This document shows, one piece after another, positions 1 to 12,000 of a DNA stretch of 64,000 nucleotides; within the stretch, counting starts at the first letter, position 1; each line of letters opens with the position of its first letter. Below the pieces are notes generated by a model, which worked only from the letters and a program-made list of their open reading frames with translations, did no database searches and was not told the origin of the DNA. The stretch is from Allacma fusca (Eukaryota; Arthropoda; Collembola; Symphypleona; Sminthuridae): contig OX359248.1 in assembly GCA_947179485.1 (NCBI GenBank), forward strand, positions 30,141,378 to 30,205,377. The letters are read 5' to 3'. Position numbers and translations under genes: made by a program.

Positions 1-17
1 AAAACGGATACTGACAA
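1..17 (+). CDS. RTK exon 1 of window (3' end only)
   Basis: The first 17 bases read KTDTD plus two bases, followed by a donor GTGAGT. The split AA|G codon joins exactly to the exon at 448. The exon is cut by the window edge, so the call rests only on donor quality and phase. Confidence 0.55.
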
Positions 18-3000
18 GTGAGTATGTATGTAATTACATATGTACATACATGGAAATATATAAAATGGTATTATTTCAGGGATGTACATATGTAATGCAA
101 ATAAATAACACGCTGTATATACTTATAGATAAAGTCCCCCAAATGATGCTGGGAGCATTAAATTTTTGAGTGGCAGTTAGCGCCAGCACCGAACTAAAGT
201 AACAACAGAAGCCGTATTTTGTTGAAATGTCATCAGCAAAAGTTACTACTTTCACCTCGCAAACTTTACCCGTAGCTACAAATGCTTTGTTCGCTGCAGC
301 TATTGAATTTTGTTCTTTCCCAGAAATTTCTCTAACTTTCGCCACTGCTATTTGCCAACTGTGTGTAGTTACAAAGGCTGGGAAAAATGAACATGAAATT
401 GTTCAGGATGAGTAAATGTATGTAATAAATTTCATTTCTATTTGCAGGGAAGACCCGGACAAGATTCCAAGAATTTTTATCGTTGAGAAACTCGGGGCTA
501 ACCAGGACGAAATGTATCTCACCTACTCATGGTTATTTAGTTATTTAAATGGGACCTACAGTCAGATCCGTATCACACCTGTGGCTCCGAGCGGTATTTA
601 CAAGAAAATAATCATACCGTCTCTACACTTTGATGGTAGGTTGTTTTCACATCAAAACATTGCTCCTCTCAAAGTTCCCCGTCTATACTTTAGTCATCTC
701 AGGGGGTGCGGGCGAACGGTTCAATGTAATGTTAATTGAATTCCGGCATGAAAAGACGCACTCCCGCACACACACTAGTTCTAGCAATCCTGTTCACTTT
801 AATTCATCAGTGTTTCGCATATAGCGGATGACTTGGTTGAGTTATTATCCGACCTGCGGGTTTGGAAAGCCTCCTAATATGAGCTCTCTCTCCATTTATT
901 TAGTTACGAGGACTACCTTTGAGAGACTACTCTCTGGAATAATTTATGTTTGTAGTTACCTTAACTAATAAGCCGATTACCCTCCAATCCACAAATGAGA
1001 CTTAGTATTTCCCTTGCCTTTCCTTTCACGGGTAATTTCTCACAAAATAACGCCACAGTCAAAACCTCAGTTATCATTAATTAAAGTCAGGTCGTGAATC
1101 ATCTTCGTTTTAAACAAGATCACCAAGTATCTACTAGATACTCTTATATCTAATTATACATAGTCATTTATGCTTTAATTGGTCATGGATTTAATCCGCC
1201 TATTCCTAGCCTCAAACCACTCTCAAGCACTGATTATTAGAGTTGAGCCTTTTAAAATACACGAATTAGTAACTCATATTTCTACGGGATGAAATAACGC
1301 CCTATGTAAATTTGTGTCTATGTTTTGGAATTGATGATAATAAAATTGTAATCCTGTACAAAAATAATGTATCTTTTTATGAATTGGCAATTTTGAGGGT
1401 CATTGAAGGGATTGTGATTCTAGTGGAAATGATGGGAGTTTTATATGGGAGAAGGCATAAGAAAAGCACATACAGGCCATTAGTTGGGATCAGTACTGTA
1501 ATACTTGGTTTTTGTATAATTTAGAGGCAGACGATGGTACACAAGTGCCGAACATCACCTACGTTCACTACGATCCTCTTACCGTGAGCAAAGGCATCAC
1601 CAAGATCCTGGGGGGTTATTCTCGAACAGAATTTGCGATATCGCAAGTTACGACTTCGTAAGTACTTACGACAGGTGTCGTACGATGCCTCTACGATTTT
1701 CAAATTTTAATATTCTCAAAAACGATCGCAAGTATATCGTAGCTACGATCACATTTACGAATCGTAAGCATGTAACGGACGCTCTGATTGGCTGTCAAAA
1801 TTTTCGAATCTTAAGCCATCCAATAAGCCATAAAATTCTTCACATTTGTCCTTTCTAGCAGTTTCACGTATTGTTTTTCTCTACAAATCAATTTAACGTT
1901 TAAGGAGTGAAAATGGCAAAAAATATAAAAACGAATTTATCAGAGCATCCTCCACTTCCCCTCCACTTCCCCTCCACTTCCACTCGTCTTCCCCTCCAAT
2001 ACCCCTCCACTTCCCTTCAAATACATAACGCCTCCACTTTCCCTTCGAATACATAACCCCTCCACTTCCCTTCAAATACATAACCCCTCCACTTCCCTTC
2101 AAATACATAACCCCTACACTTCACCTCCACTTCCCTTCAAATACATAACCCCTCCACATCCCCTCCAATTCCCTACGAATACATAACCCCTCCACTTCCC
2201 CTCCACATCCCTTCAAATACATAACCCCTCCACTTCCCCTCAAATACATAACCCCTCCACTTCCCCTCCAATTCCCTACGAATACATAACCCCTCCACTT
2301 CCCTTCAAATACATTACCCCTCCACTTCCCCTTCGAATACATAATCCCTCCACTTCCCTTCAAATACATAACCCCTCCACTTCCCTTCAAATACATAACC
2401 CCTCCACTTCCATTCAAATACATAACCCCTCCACTTCCCATTCAAATAAATGACCCCTCCACTTCCCCTCCACTTCCCTTCAAATACATAACCCCTCCAC
2501 TTCCAATTCGAATAAATGACCCCTCCACTTCCCCTCCACTTCCCTTCAAATACATAACCCCTCCACTTCCCCTCCACGCGGAGGGGATGTGTTGAGGATG
2601 TGTAGGGGATGTAGATGGGGTGTGCAGGGGATGTGGATGGGATATGGAGGGGTGTGGAGGGGGTGTGGAGGGGGTGTGGAGGGGGTGTGGATGGGATGTG
2701 GATGGGTGTGGATTGGTGTGGAGGGGGTTTCAAATGAACCCCGCCATATAAAGAATGCTTGATCGTAAGTTCCTACGACTGCTATTTAGTTGTCGTAAAG
2801 TTACGACAACTTTTGCGATTTTCTGAGAACTTGCGATTTTCAAAATGTTTTTAGAATCCCAACTATCGTAACTCGAGAGTTGCGACTGAAGTTACGATCG
2901 TAAGTCTTTCGAGAATAACCCCCCTGGTTCGTTGGAAGAGCGGACGTGGCTTGAGAGCATCATGTGGCGCAAAGGTTTACTTCCTTGACAATGATGATAC

Positions 3001-6000
3001 CGATTTTGTTCTGTCGGAAAGGAAGGATGTAAGCAGGGATGGGAATGGATTATTAATCCGGGATTAAATTAATCCCGGATTACAAAATTTATAAGAAATA
3101 ATTAATCCCAATCCCAATCCAAGTGTTCGGGAAACTAGGATCTAATCCTCAATCCTCAATCCCGGCTCAATGCTTTCATTTTAATCCACTAGTTAAATCC
3201 AATTATTTGTATGGCAACGATTTAATCCCCAATCCAAATCCAATACTTAATGAATTATTTGGTCAATCCTAATCCCAAAATCCACTGTTGTCAGTAGTGT
3301 GGATTGGATTATATCTACTGCTAATCATTGCTACATTTTTCAACATCTAGCGGCTTTGTAATGAACTTGTAGCCTGTGTTCACATGTCACAATTCCAAGG
3401 ATGTTTTCAAACAGGAATCATGTCGTTATGGTTTGTAGCAATATAAATCTTAGCAAACAACGTGGGAACGCAGTAGAAGCCTCAAGCTTTTTTACTTGTT
3501 AGGGAGTAACAAATTCTCTTTACGCTTGCCTCAAATATGTGCATATTTTGTGTTTGAATAAATATTACCGACCTTTGTAATTTTAACTAACTATTAGGAT
3601 ATTCACGTCATCGCCTTATCCCAATCTGAATTGCTGAATTTATGGTGGCCAATAGCACAAACCATCTAAGTATGTATTAACAAATGTTGACCCGTTAATT
3701 GGACTTATATAAGAATTAAATTGGTCGATGTGCTTCCATTTAATTTTTGATTTTCTTCGTCCTTCCTTCATACATCTTTATTGGAAATCCAATGTAAATC
3801 TTCGAATTTTCATTCATCAACCATTTCCCCATTAATCCATTAGTTCAATTCAAGTTATCGGAATTTTTCCCGACAATCCCTTAATCCAATCCAAGTGATC
3901 GGAATTTTTTACTTTAATCCGTTAATCCAATCTAAGTGATCGCATTTTTTCCCCTCAATCCCTTAATCCAATCCAAGTGATCGGAGTGTCTTACTTTAAT
4001 CCGTTAATCCAATCCAAGTGATCGGAATTTTGTCATTTAATCCGTTAATCCAATCTAAGTGATCGCATTTTTTTCCCTCAATCCCTTAATCCAATCCAAG
4101 TGATCGGAGTGCCTTACTTTAATCCGTTAATCCAATCCAAGTGATCGGAATTTTGTCATTTAATCCGTTAATCCAATCCAAGTAATCGGAATGTTTTCTC
4201 TCAATCCCTTAATCCAATCCAGCAGGTCGTATGTGTAAATTTCCCATCCCTGGATGTAAGCTACATATGTGCACGGGGATTTTCAAATGATTTTGCTATT
4301 TAGATAAGTCTTCGTAGTACTGGCAACCGTAATCTAGTAATGGTCCTTCATGGAACTTAATCCTCTATTTATTTCCCGTTTGCAAAACCAGTCATATATA
4401 CTTGCAAAATGAAACTGTTTGTATTATTTGTATTTGTCAAAACCACTTATTAACCTGTAGGTATAACAATGCGTTTGTTCTTGGAGCTAATGCTACTTCT
4501 CATTGTTAGACAGAAAGTAAATCTAATGCTTACCAAGTCATAAGAGTATCTATTCGTAGGTATTTAATTTGTTGTTCATAAATTTGAAAGGGCTCGTAAG
4601 TGACTTGTACCTTATCTATGTATATCTAGATAAAATCTATGGAAAAATCCTATCCCTTGGCTCTGTAAAAATGCTTATAACTACAAATTGTGGGGATGAA
4701 TGGAATATTTGTGTCATATCTTTTTCATGCTGAGGCCAGAAGCATGAGACTTTCAAACGAATCTTTCCTTTAGCAAAAGCAATTGAGATGATGACTGTAT
4801 TACTATACATTATAGCCTCAAGATGCGTTCTGGACGGAAATAAGTGTACGACTAACTTTCGGAATGAGCTACAATATCAATATTGCGGAGCAAATTGTCG
4901 ATCTGGAGATGTCAGAGTTTGGAAAATACGAGCTACGGACAAAAAACTGTTTCGATATCCATAACTATAGCTTCATACATTGTCGTAAGTCGCTTCAGGC
5001 GTTAAATTCAATCTTGAATGAGTACCTGTCTAAAAATTGTCGTTCGAACTTTTTGTACTGAGTGACGCCCTCAATGTGTAAATAGGACGGGCTGGGGATG
5101 AAAGAGTCAGTATTGATTTCAGAAGTTTGTAATTTAATGTAATTTTTATTTGAGCAAAATATGATACAATGTAAGAAAATAAAGGTATTTTCTCATTTGA
5201 TTGTACTGTTACAATTGCAATGAATGAAAAAATTATTATTCGATTGAGTATACGCACTTCTAGGAGTGTACACTTCATTGACGTTGTATTCAAGAATGGG
5301 AATCCTGAAAGTTTCAAATTGATGCTTCTTGTGAAGATCATTGATCTCTATTACCTAGTCACATTTGTGTTCATTACAGCTCCTCCAAAACCAATTGTGG
5401 AGACTGTAATCAGAGAGCCCAACGGAGGGTTGATGATCTCATGGAAGCCACCAGTCCACACAAGCACAGATAACCAGGTGCTGTATTACAACTTGACGAT
5501 CAGTAAATCCCAGATTTTGATACCGAAGAGTGGTCCAGGCGTGGGGGGTCATATTCCATCTTTACATTCGTTACCCACTACGATTTACCACGCCACTGTT
5601 CCTGGTAATGAGACCAAATGGGGTATTCAAAGTAAGAATATTTCGTTTGTGGGGAAAATCGAAGTTTCCATTCAAGCCAACAGCCCAGGTGGGAAGTCTG
5701 AGATGGCATCCAAGACCGTCGAGATTCATCTCGGAGGTATGATGTATATTTATCGTTGTATGAAATCATGTCACTTACAAACATGTCTACGTACACCTTG
5801 TACAGTTCTGTGTGAGCCATTCAAGGTCTACGGATACCATTCTGATATTTACAACACTTACCGCTTTGAAAAATCCTTTGAAATATCAAAGAGCATAACA
5901 TAGTAACCATAGTTAAGGACTTGGTAAGATGGGCATATTCTTAAGATTTAAGGGCAGCTTAAAACTGACTGAAAATTCAGAACACTGTATTTTTTCTTAG

Positions 6001-9000
6001 TTGCTTGTATGTATGTAACTTCTGAATGAAACTCTTTGCATAAGCTGGGAAAAAATCATATGATTTATGTAAATATGCTTTTAAAAATGGATCGATGGAG
6101 TCCAAAGTGCTTTATCGTATTAACGATTTTTCTGGGAGCTGCTCTCAAATCTTTATGGACAACTGAAGACTTATTTTCTCATCCCAGTAACCTCACAAGT
6201 CTTGAAGAAAGAATATTCCAAAAAGTCTCGAACTATAGGAGTTGAAGGGAGCTTGGGATTGGGATTTGAAAAATTCAGGATATTCGTGTAGTTTTTAATG
6301 CCACAGAGATATCTGAGATCGGTCACAATCACAACCGAAATTTGCTTAATAATTTCTGTGTAGTAATAATTGAAGATCTTGCCCTTCCAAAGTAGATTCT
6401 AAGATTTCCTAGAATTTGTGTATACTAATAGTTCAACAACTTTCTTATTTAAAAGGGACACCATTTCGAGCTTAGCTCTTCTGCAATAGTAATAAATAAA
6501 ATCTCCTAGGGTATTATCCTTTCCTACCCACGTTTTTGTGACTATCGTAACCGCAACAGTAATCTGTACATATTGTATGTATGTATGTACAATGATTGGG
6601 TTTATTGGATTCACGCAGAGGAAAGGGATGACACGATCTTTCACAAGATTTGGATGGCAACTCTCTCAGTAGTCCTGCTCATCATCATTGTATTTGTTGG
6701 AGTCTTTCTGAAATACCACGGGGATAAACTTCAAAGAAAGAAGCAACTTCATGAATACTTTGAGGTAAAGTTTTTGATACCTTATTTATATAAATAAATA
6801 TGTATAGTCCCCCATAAGAATTAAGACAAGTCCTGGAGTGGTTCCAGAACAGCCTGGAACGCTCGGACTGAAAAGTAAGCCTTATACTTAAGCCCTATGT
6901 ACGTGATATGTAAATTGTTTGTGTTTCATGTTTTGATAGTTCTGTGTGTCTCACCACAATTTTACCAGTTGTCTGTAGAGTAAGATGATATTTTTACATT
7001 CACTTGCATAAACCACGTACGGTTCTGTATAACTGTCATTCATACATGTCTTCATTTTGTAAGAGGTAAACTTTATCAACAAGTTTGTTACAACGTGGAC
7101 GGTGTATTTAAAATTTACAGAAGAAAAGTCAAAAATAAGCAACTGCTTTTTTATTTTGCCTCAGGGGGGGGGGGAGGAATTGCGGGGTGTCCCACCCTGG
7201 CCCAGCCAGGGAAAAAATTTAGGGCCAGGTTAAATAAATTAACAAAAGCCCTGAGATTGTACGTAAAAGGCCCACAAATCTATTTTGAGGCTTAGGGTCA
7301 GTGTAAATATTATTTTATTATTCCACCCCTTTTTACCTCATTGGGTAATCCTCAATACGACAAATTTCCTAGCAAAAAAGTAGTCAATAGTCAAACCTGT
7401 GCTAACATTACGTAATTATTTGCAGAAGCATTTACTTCCAAATCAGCGAATGTTAAAAGTAATGTTGATTGCTTTAAGCAATCCCTGACCAAGGAAAACT
7501 CATGTTACCAATTCCTGTCTCCCAATAGTCTCAATAATTAAGTAATAGGATAGCTACCAAGAAAGGATCAGAAAGTGGGTGGATTCCCAGACGAAAGGGA
7601 TTGGGTTGAGGAAGCCAATCTCTGAAATTGCTTAGCTGTGATAATCGATAGCAGATTTTGTCTGGAGTGTGTAACATCCTGTAAGCTCACTCCCAATCCG
7701 TGGTATTTGAAAAGGTGAAAACAGCTACTGCCTTGTCAAGACTCTTCGAATTGTGCTTTTCAATTAGCGTGAGGAAATAATTTTTTTTCTTTTGCCCAAC
7801 CTCTATATCTAGTACTTAGGTATAAGGGGCACTTCTGTGTTAAATAAACAAGTTGTTTTACAAGTGTGATGTGTAATACCTGAAATATTTAATACGACAA
7901 GGACTTACGCCCGCTTGTAGTATGTACTATTGCCGAGGTAGCACTTAAAATAGATACCGCTACTGATCAAAGGCCAAAAACATCTGTTAGAACTTTTCCT
8001 TTGAAAGAAAGGACGCTCTTGTATTTATACTTATGTCCGTAGATCATTTGATACCTTGAGTTGGGCATAGGTTTGTTCTTTTGGAAGACCTTGTCTGTAA
8101 GTATGTCGGTAACTTCCTGGGACATGAATTATTAAATTACGTAAAAGGAAAATTGTCAGGGATTATATTCTATTTCACATGTGCCAACACGATGATTTAA
8201 CTTGATTTGGGTGCTTAGAATCAAAGCGCTACAGCTACATCTTAAGCAAATAAACCATCCTTTTAAAATAATGTGTAAAATGCGAAATTTGGTGAAAGTC
8301 AGAGGGGTTTAAATTAAATTCGTGAAATATATATGTACATACATAGGAGGCAGCAGTCAACGCCTCTTAAGCTGCCTTCCAGCATCACATATGTATCTAC
8401 TTTTCCCCGAAATAAATTACGAAGAGCTTCAGCCCTATACTATATCTGTAGCATATATGAATGTAACATATCCGAATCCTACGGCTTTTTAAATCCTGCT
8501 CGTGGAGAAGGCGGAGGAGTAGGATGATGATGTCGAAAGATTAGGGTGTTCACGTGTACCGTATCTCATATTTGTTTTGCCTTTGTATAAGCTATGTTCC
8601 ATGAATTATAGAATTTAAAATGAAATCTTTATTTCAGAAACTGGACAAAGAAAGTATTCACATTGAGCCACAAGTGGACAGGTATTCTTCTAAGTGGGAG
8701 ATACCATCAGGGGATCTTATTTTGGGAGATGTGATTGGTGAGGGGGCGTTCGGCCTCGTGCGAAAAGCATTAATGTACAAGAACGGCCATAAAGTCACTG
8801 TAGCGGTTAAAACACTTCGGGGTATGCGTTCAATTCTTTTCTAAATTCCCTTTTAACACATTTCCGTCCGCACTATTATCTGCAATTTCATGCCCACTCA
8901 AATTTTTACAGTACTGTAGTGAAAGATTTTATGCAGGGCTTCAATCCGACCATTTATTCCAAGTCATAAAAAGAACTTCCCGTGGAGTCATAAAATCCAG

Positions 9001-12000
9001 AAGTGTCACTCAATTTCTTGTACACCTTATTGCATTGTTAAAATAAGTGGTAGTAAAGGAACATTTGGAGTGATCTAACAATTAGCTTTGAACTATTAAA
9101 AAAAGTTTACTCTTTGGGGGATTAAATTTAAACGTTTTCAATTGCGTTCTTGAGAGACAGAGAGTGACCACGATTTTTTAAGTTTATTTTCTAACCAGGA
9201 TTGTATTTAGCGTGAGGTCGGGAATTTATAGTTGAATCATAAAAAATTTAATTGTGCTGTCACATGTTGTCTCACAGCTTTCATTTTGGTTCTCACAATA
9301 CCCTTTACATTGGATTTTTTTTAATTTGAACTTTTATACATTTCAACTGCCAGGATGATAAATCCAAATGTATGGTGTACAGTGCATAGGCTATTGTACT
9401 AATTTGAATGAAAGTTTTTGTATATCGTCGCTGAAGAGGCAAAACGGTCTAAGTGGTTTGCAAAAGCATGCGAGCATATTCCATTTTACCTCTTCAGCGA
9501 CGATATGTTCTTTAGCACGAGCAAATACAAGAAAAAATTTCAAATTGGTTTAGGTTGGGAGAAAATTCCAGGCTAGGTTTTTTGAAGCACTTACCTGATT
9601 AGTAACTGTCATTTATTCGTGAGTTATTGTAGATTCTCAAATTGCCATATCTACCTGAAAGATAAATTGGAATATAAGCCAGCAGTAAATACATACTTCC
9701 ATTAATCCCATATACCATGAACTTCATTTTGCGTGCTTGGAATATTTGGAGTATTTCTGTTGTATCTATCTAAAATAAATAATTGGCAATTCTCATAGAA
9801 GCAATAATAATAAAAATTTCACTATAATCGATAAGATATGTATCTGAAAGCCTGAAGGTTAAATATTAGTCTTACAAGTATTCTCAGAGGGGCAAATTTG
9901 TAGGCGGATAATTTGGAGATATGACGTCACTTGCAAGTAAACATTCTTGAAAAACTAGATACCATCACAAAATCTACATGAACATTTATATTTTAATTTC
10001 ACAATATGAATTTCATTTAAATCCGATGCTCGCTACTAGATTTCTTATTTGTAATTTGAGCGGTTTGGATTTTAGAATCTAAAATAATTTTCTGGCATTA
10101 AATTGCTTTCTGAAATTCCTTATCTAACAATTTTTTACCTTTGCGAGGGCAGACGGTGTGGACGAGAACGATTCCGGGAAGTTTTGGGAAGAATTTAATA
10201 TTCTCAAGGGTTTGGATCCTCACAAGCACGTTGTGGGACTTGTTGGAATCGTTAAAACCCATGTTCCAGCTCTAGTCGTTGAATATTGTCATGGCGGCGA
10301 CCTTCAGTCTCATCTTCGAAAGGTACTTCAAAAAATAATATAAAATACAGAGACACATCAATATATCTATGTATGTAGCATGGAGTGGCTTGCAATGAGC
10401 ATTTATTTACATTTTACAGCCGAACCTTAACGAATTATATATTGTAAGATGATATCTATACTGCTAAATATTTACAGAGTTACTAAATGACAATTCTCCT
10501 TTTTGTGTAAAAAATATACCGTAGCTTGTATATTACTTCGAATGTCGTGCACGGTACACGGTATTACCCATACGGACCGACCATAAGATAACAAGTATTT
10601 TTTGTGGAACCCAATGCTTTTTTAAAGTAAGCACACATGTGTGGTCCTGAGAGCATTATTGAGAGAAAAGTTGGGGCAAGGTGCGCGGGGCCCAGTTCCA
10701 GGTATAGCTGATTGCGTTTGGTAAAAAGGTTTTGGCAGAATTGGGTCTTTTTAGATGGCTTCTACGATATACATATGAGCTAAAAGCACGAATGTAATCA
10801 TAACAACGTGAAAACGTTTTTATTTACTTTCAGTCATCTCAGTCCAGGGCGAACATGATCGGTCGACGCTTTTCCCATAGCCGGAGTACAAGTACAAATG
10901 ATAGCTCGTCAGCATCCACTAGCAACAGTGGTAAGTTATGGGTGGACATTTTTCTCCCATTTTTGTCCTTATTGAATTTTAAAGTAGGAAATGTCCCAGG
11001 GGTTGCTTTTTTTAAAAGTCATTTTTTCAGTCTTGCGAACTTATGGGATCAATAACTCTTTCATATTTTAAAAAATCCTTTCTTCTGGGGCCACGACCCT
11101 GCATTATTTTCTCTTACTGTAATATAATACAAGATGAAAGTTCCTAAAAATACACATACACTGATCTAATTCAGTGTCATACAATTTTTGTAAACTCACT
11201 CAGATATTTACAATGCAACAAGATTTATTGAGCATTTAAGTATTATTGCTTATTAATATTTAGCGTAGAGATAAAAAGGGGGCGGAAATTTCTCATGCCT
11301 TTTGACATTCTACTAAACCGTTTACTAGCTTTTCATCTTGTTACTCAAAAATTGCATTACTGTAAAAGAAACTGCAAAATGGATGGTTGAGGTTAGTATC
11401 TGACAAAGAGTAATGAACCATGAAAACAACAGATACTGCAAAGTGCAAATACCTGTCGGTGTCATTTCATTTGAGGTGTGCATAATATTTTGCTTCCGGA
11501 AGTCATTTATGGTAAAAATAATCTCTTTTGCGTTTTTATTGTTAGTCTCCACAACAACTGTTACAGAATCAACACACCGCTAATTGTAAGCGTATAACGT
11601 AAGAATTAATGCGAACCTTTGCTTTCATATTACAAAGGGCCAATACCCTCTGAAACATTGGACAAACATACATAGTTGCTTGCTTTCTAGCGAACCCTTA
11701 TTGACTTTAACTTTCCCTTCTAGTAAGTAAGGATGGAAGCATTTGCTTCCCGCATAACCAACACGTAGTAGCAATTATGGCTCAATAAAATTACAAGTGC
11801 GTTTTCTGTCTGGAAATCCCAACACGCTTTTATTACTCTCACTCCGCCATTCAGAGCTGGAATCTGGTCATATGAAATGTCAAGCCAACCGTAAATAATT
11901 ATTTTTATACATTTGTACATACATAGATCTGAGTCATGACGTTAGTATTCAATCAATTTGCTCTGGGCAGGGTAGAAGAAAACATTTGCTTCCCGCTCTA

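Noticed and set aside
1527-1680. Alternative reading frame of RTK exon 3 starting after TTAGAG
   Set aside because: It is open into the transposon, but does not continue the FnIII-like coding that resumes at 2928 in the other frame.
2121-2733. Minus-strand frames with GSGGVMYLK-like repeats (106 and 139 codons)
   Set aside because: They are translations of the minisatellite within the TIR element, with no start context or domain.
7165-7212. G-run followed by a CCCTGG...CCAGGG palindrome
   Set aside because: Considered as a transposon end, but no matching second end or target duplication was found nearby.
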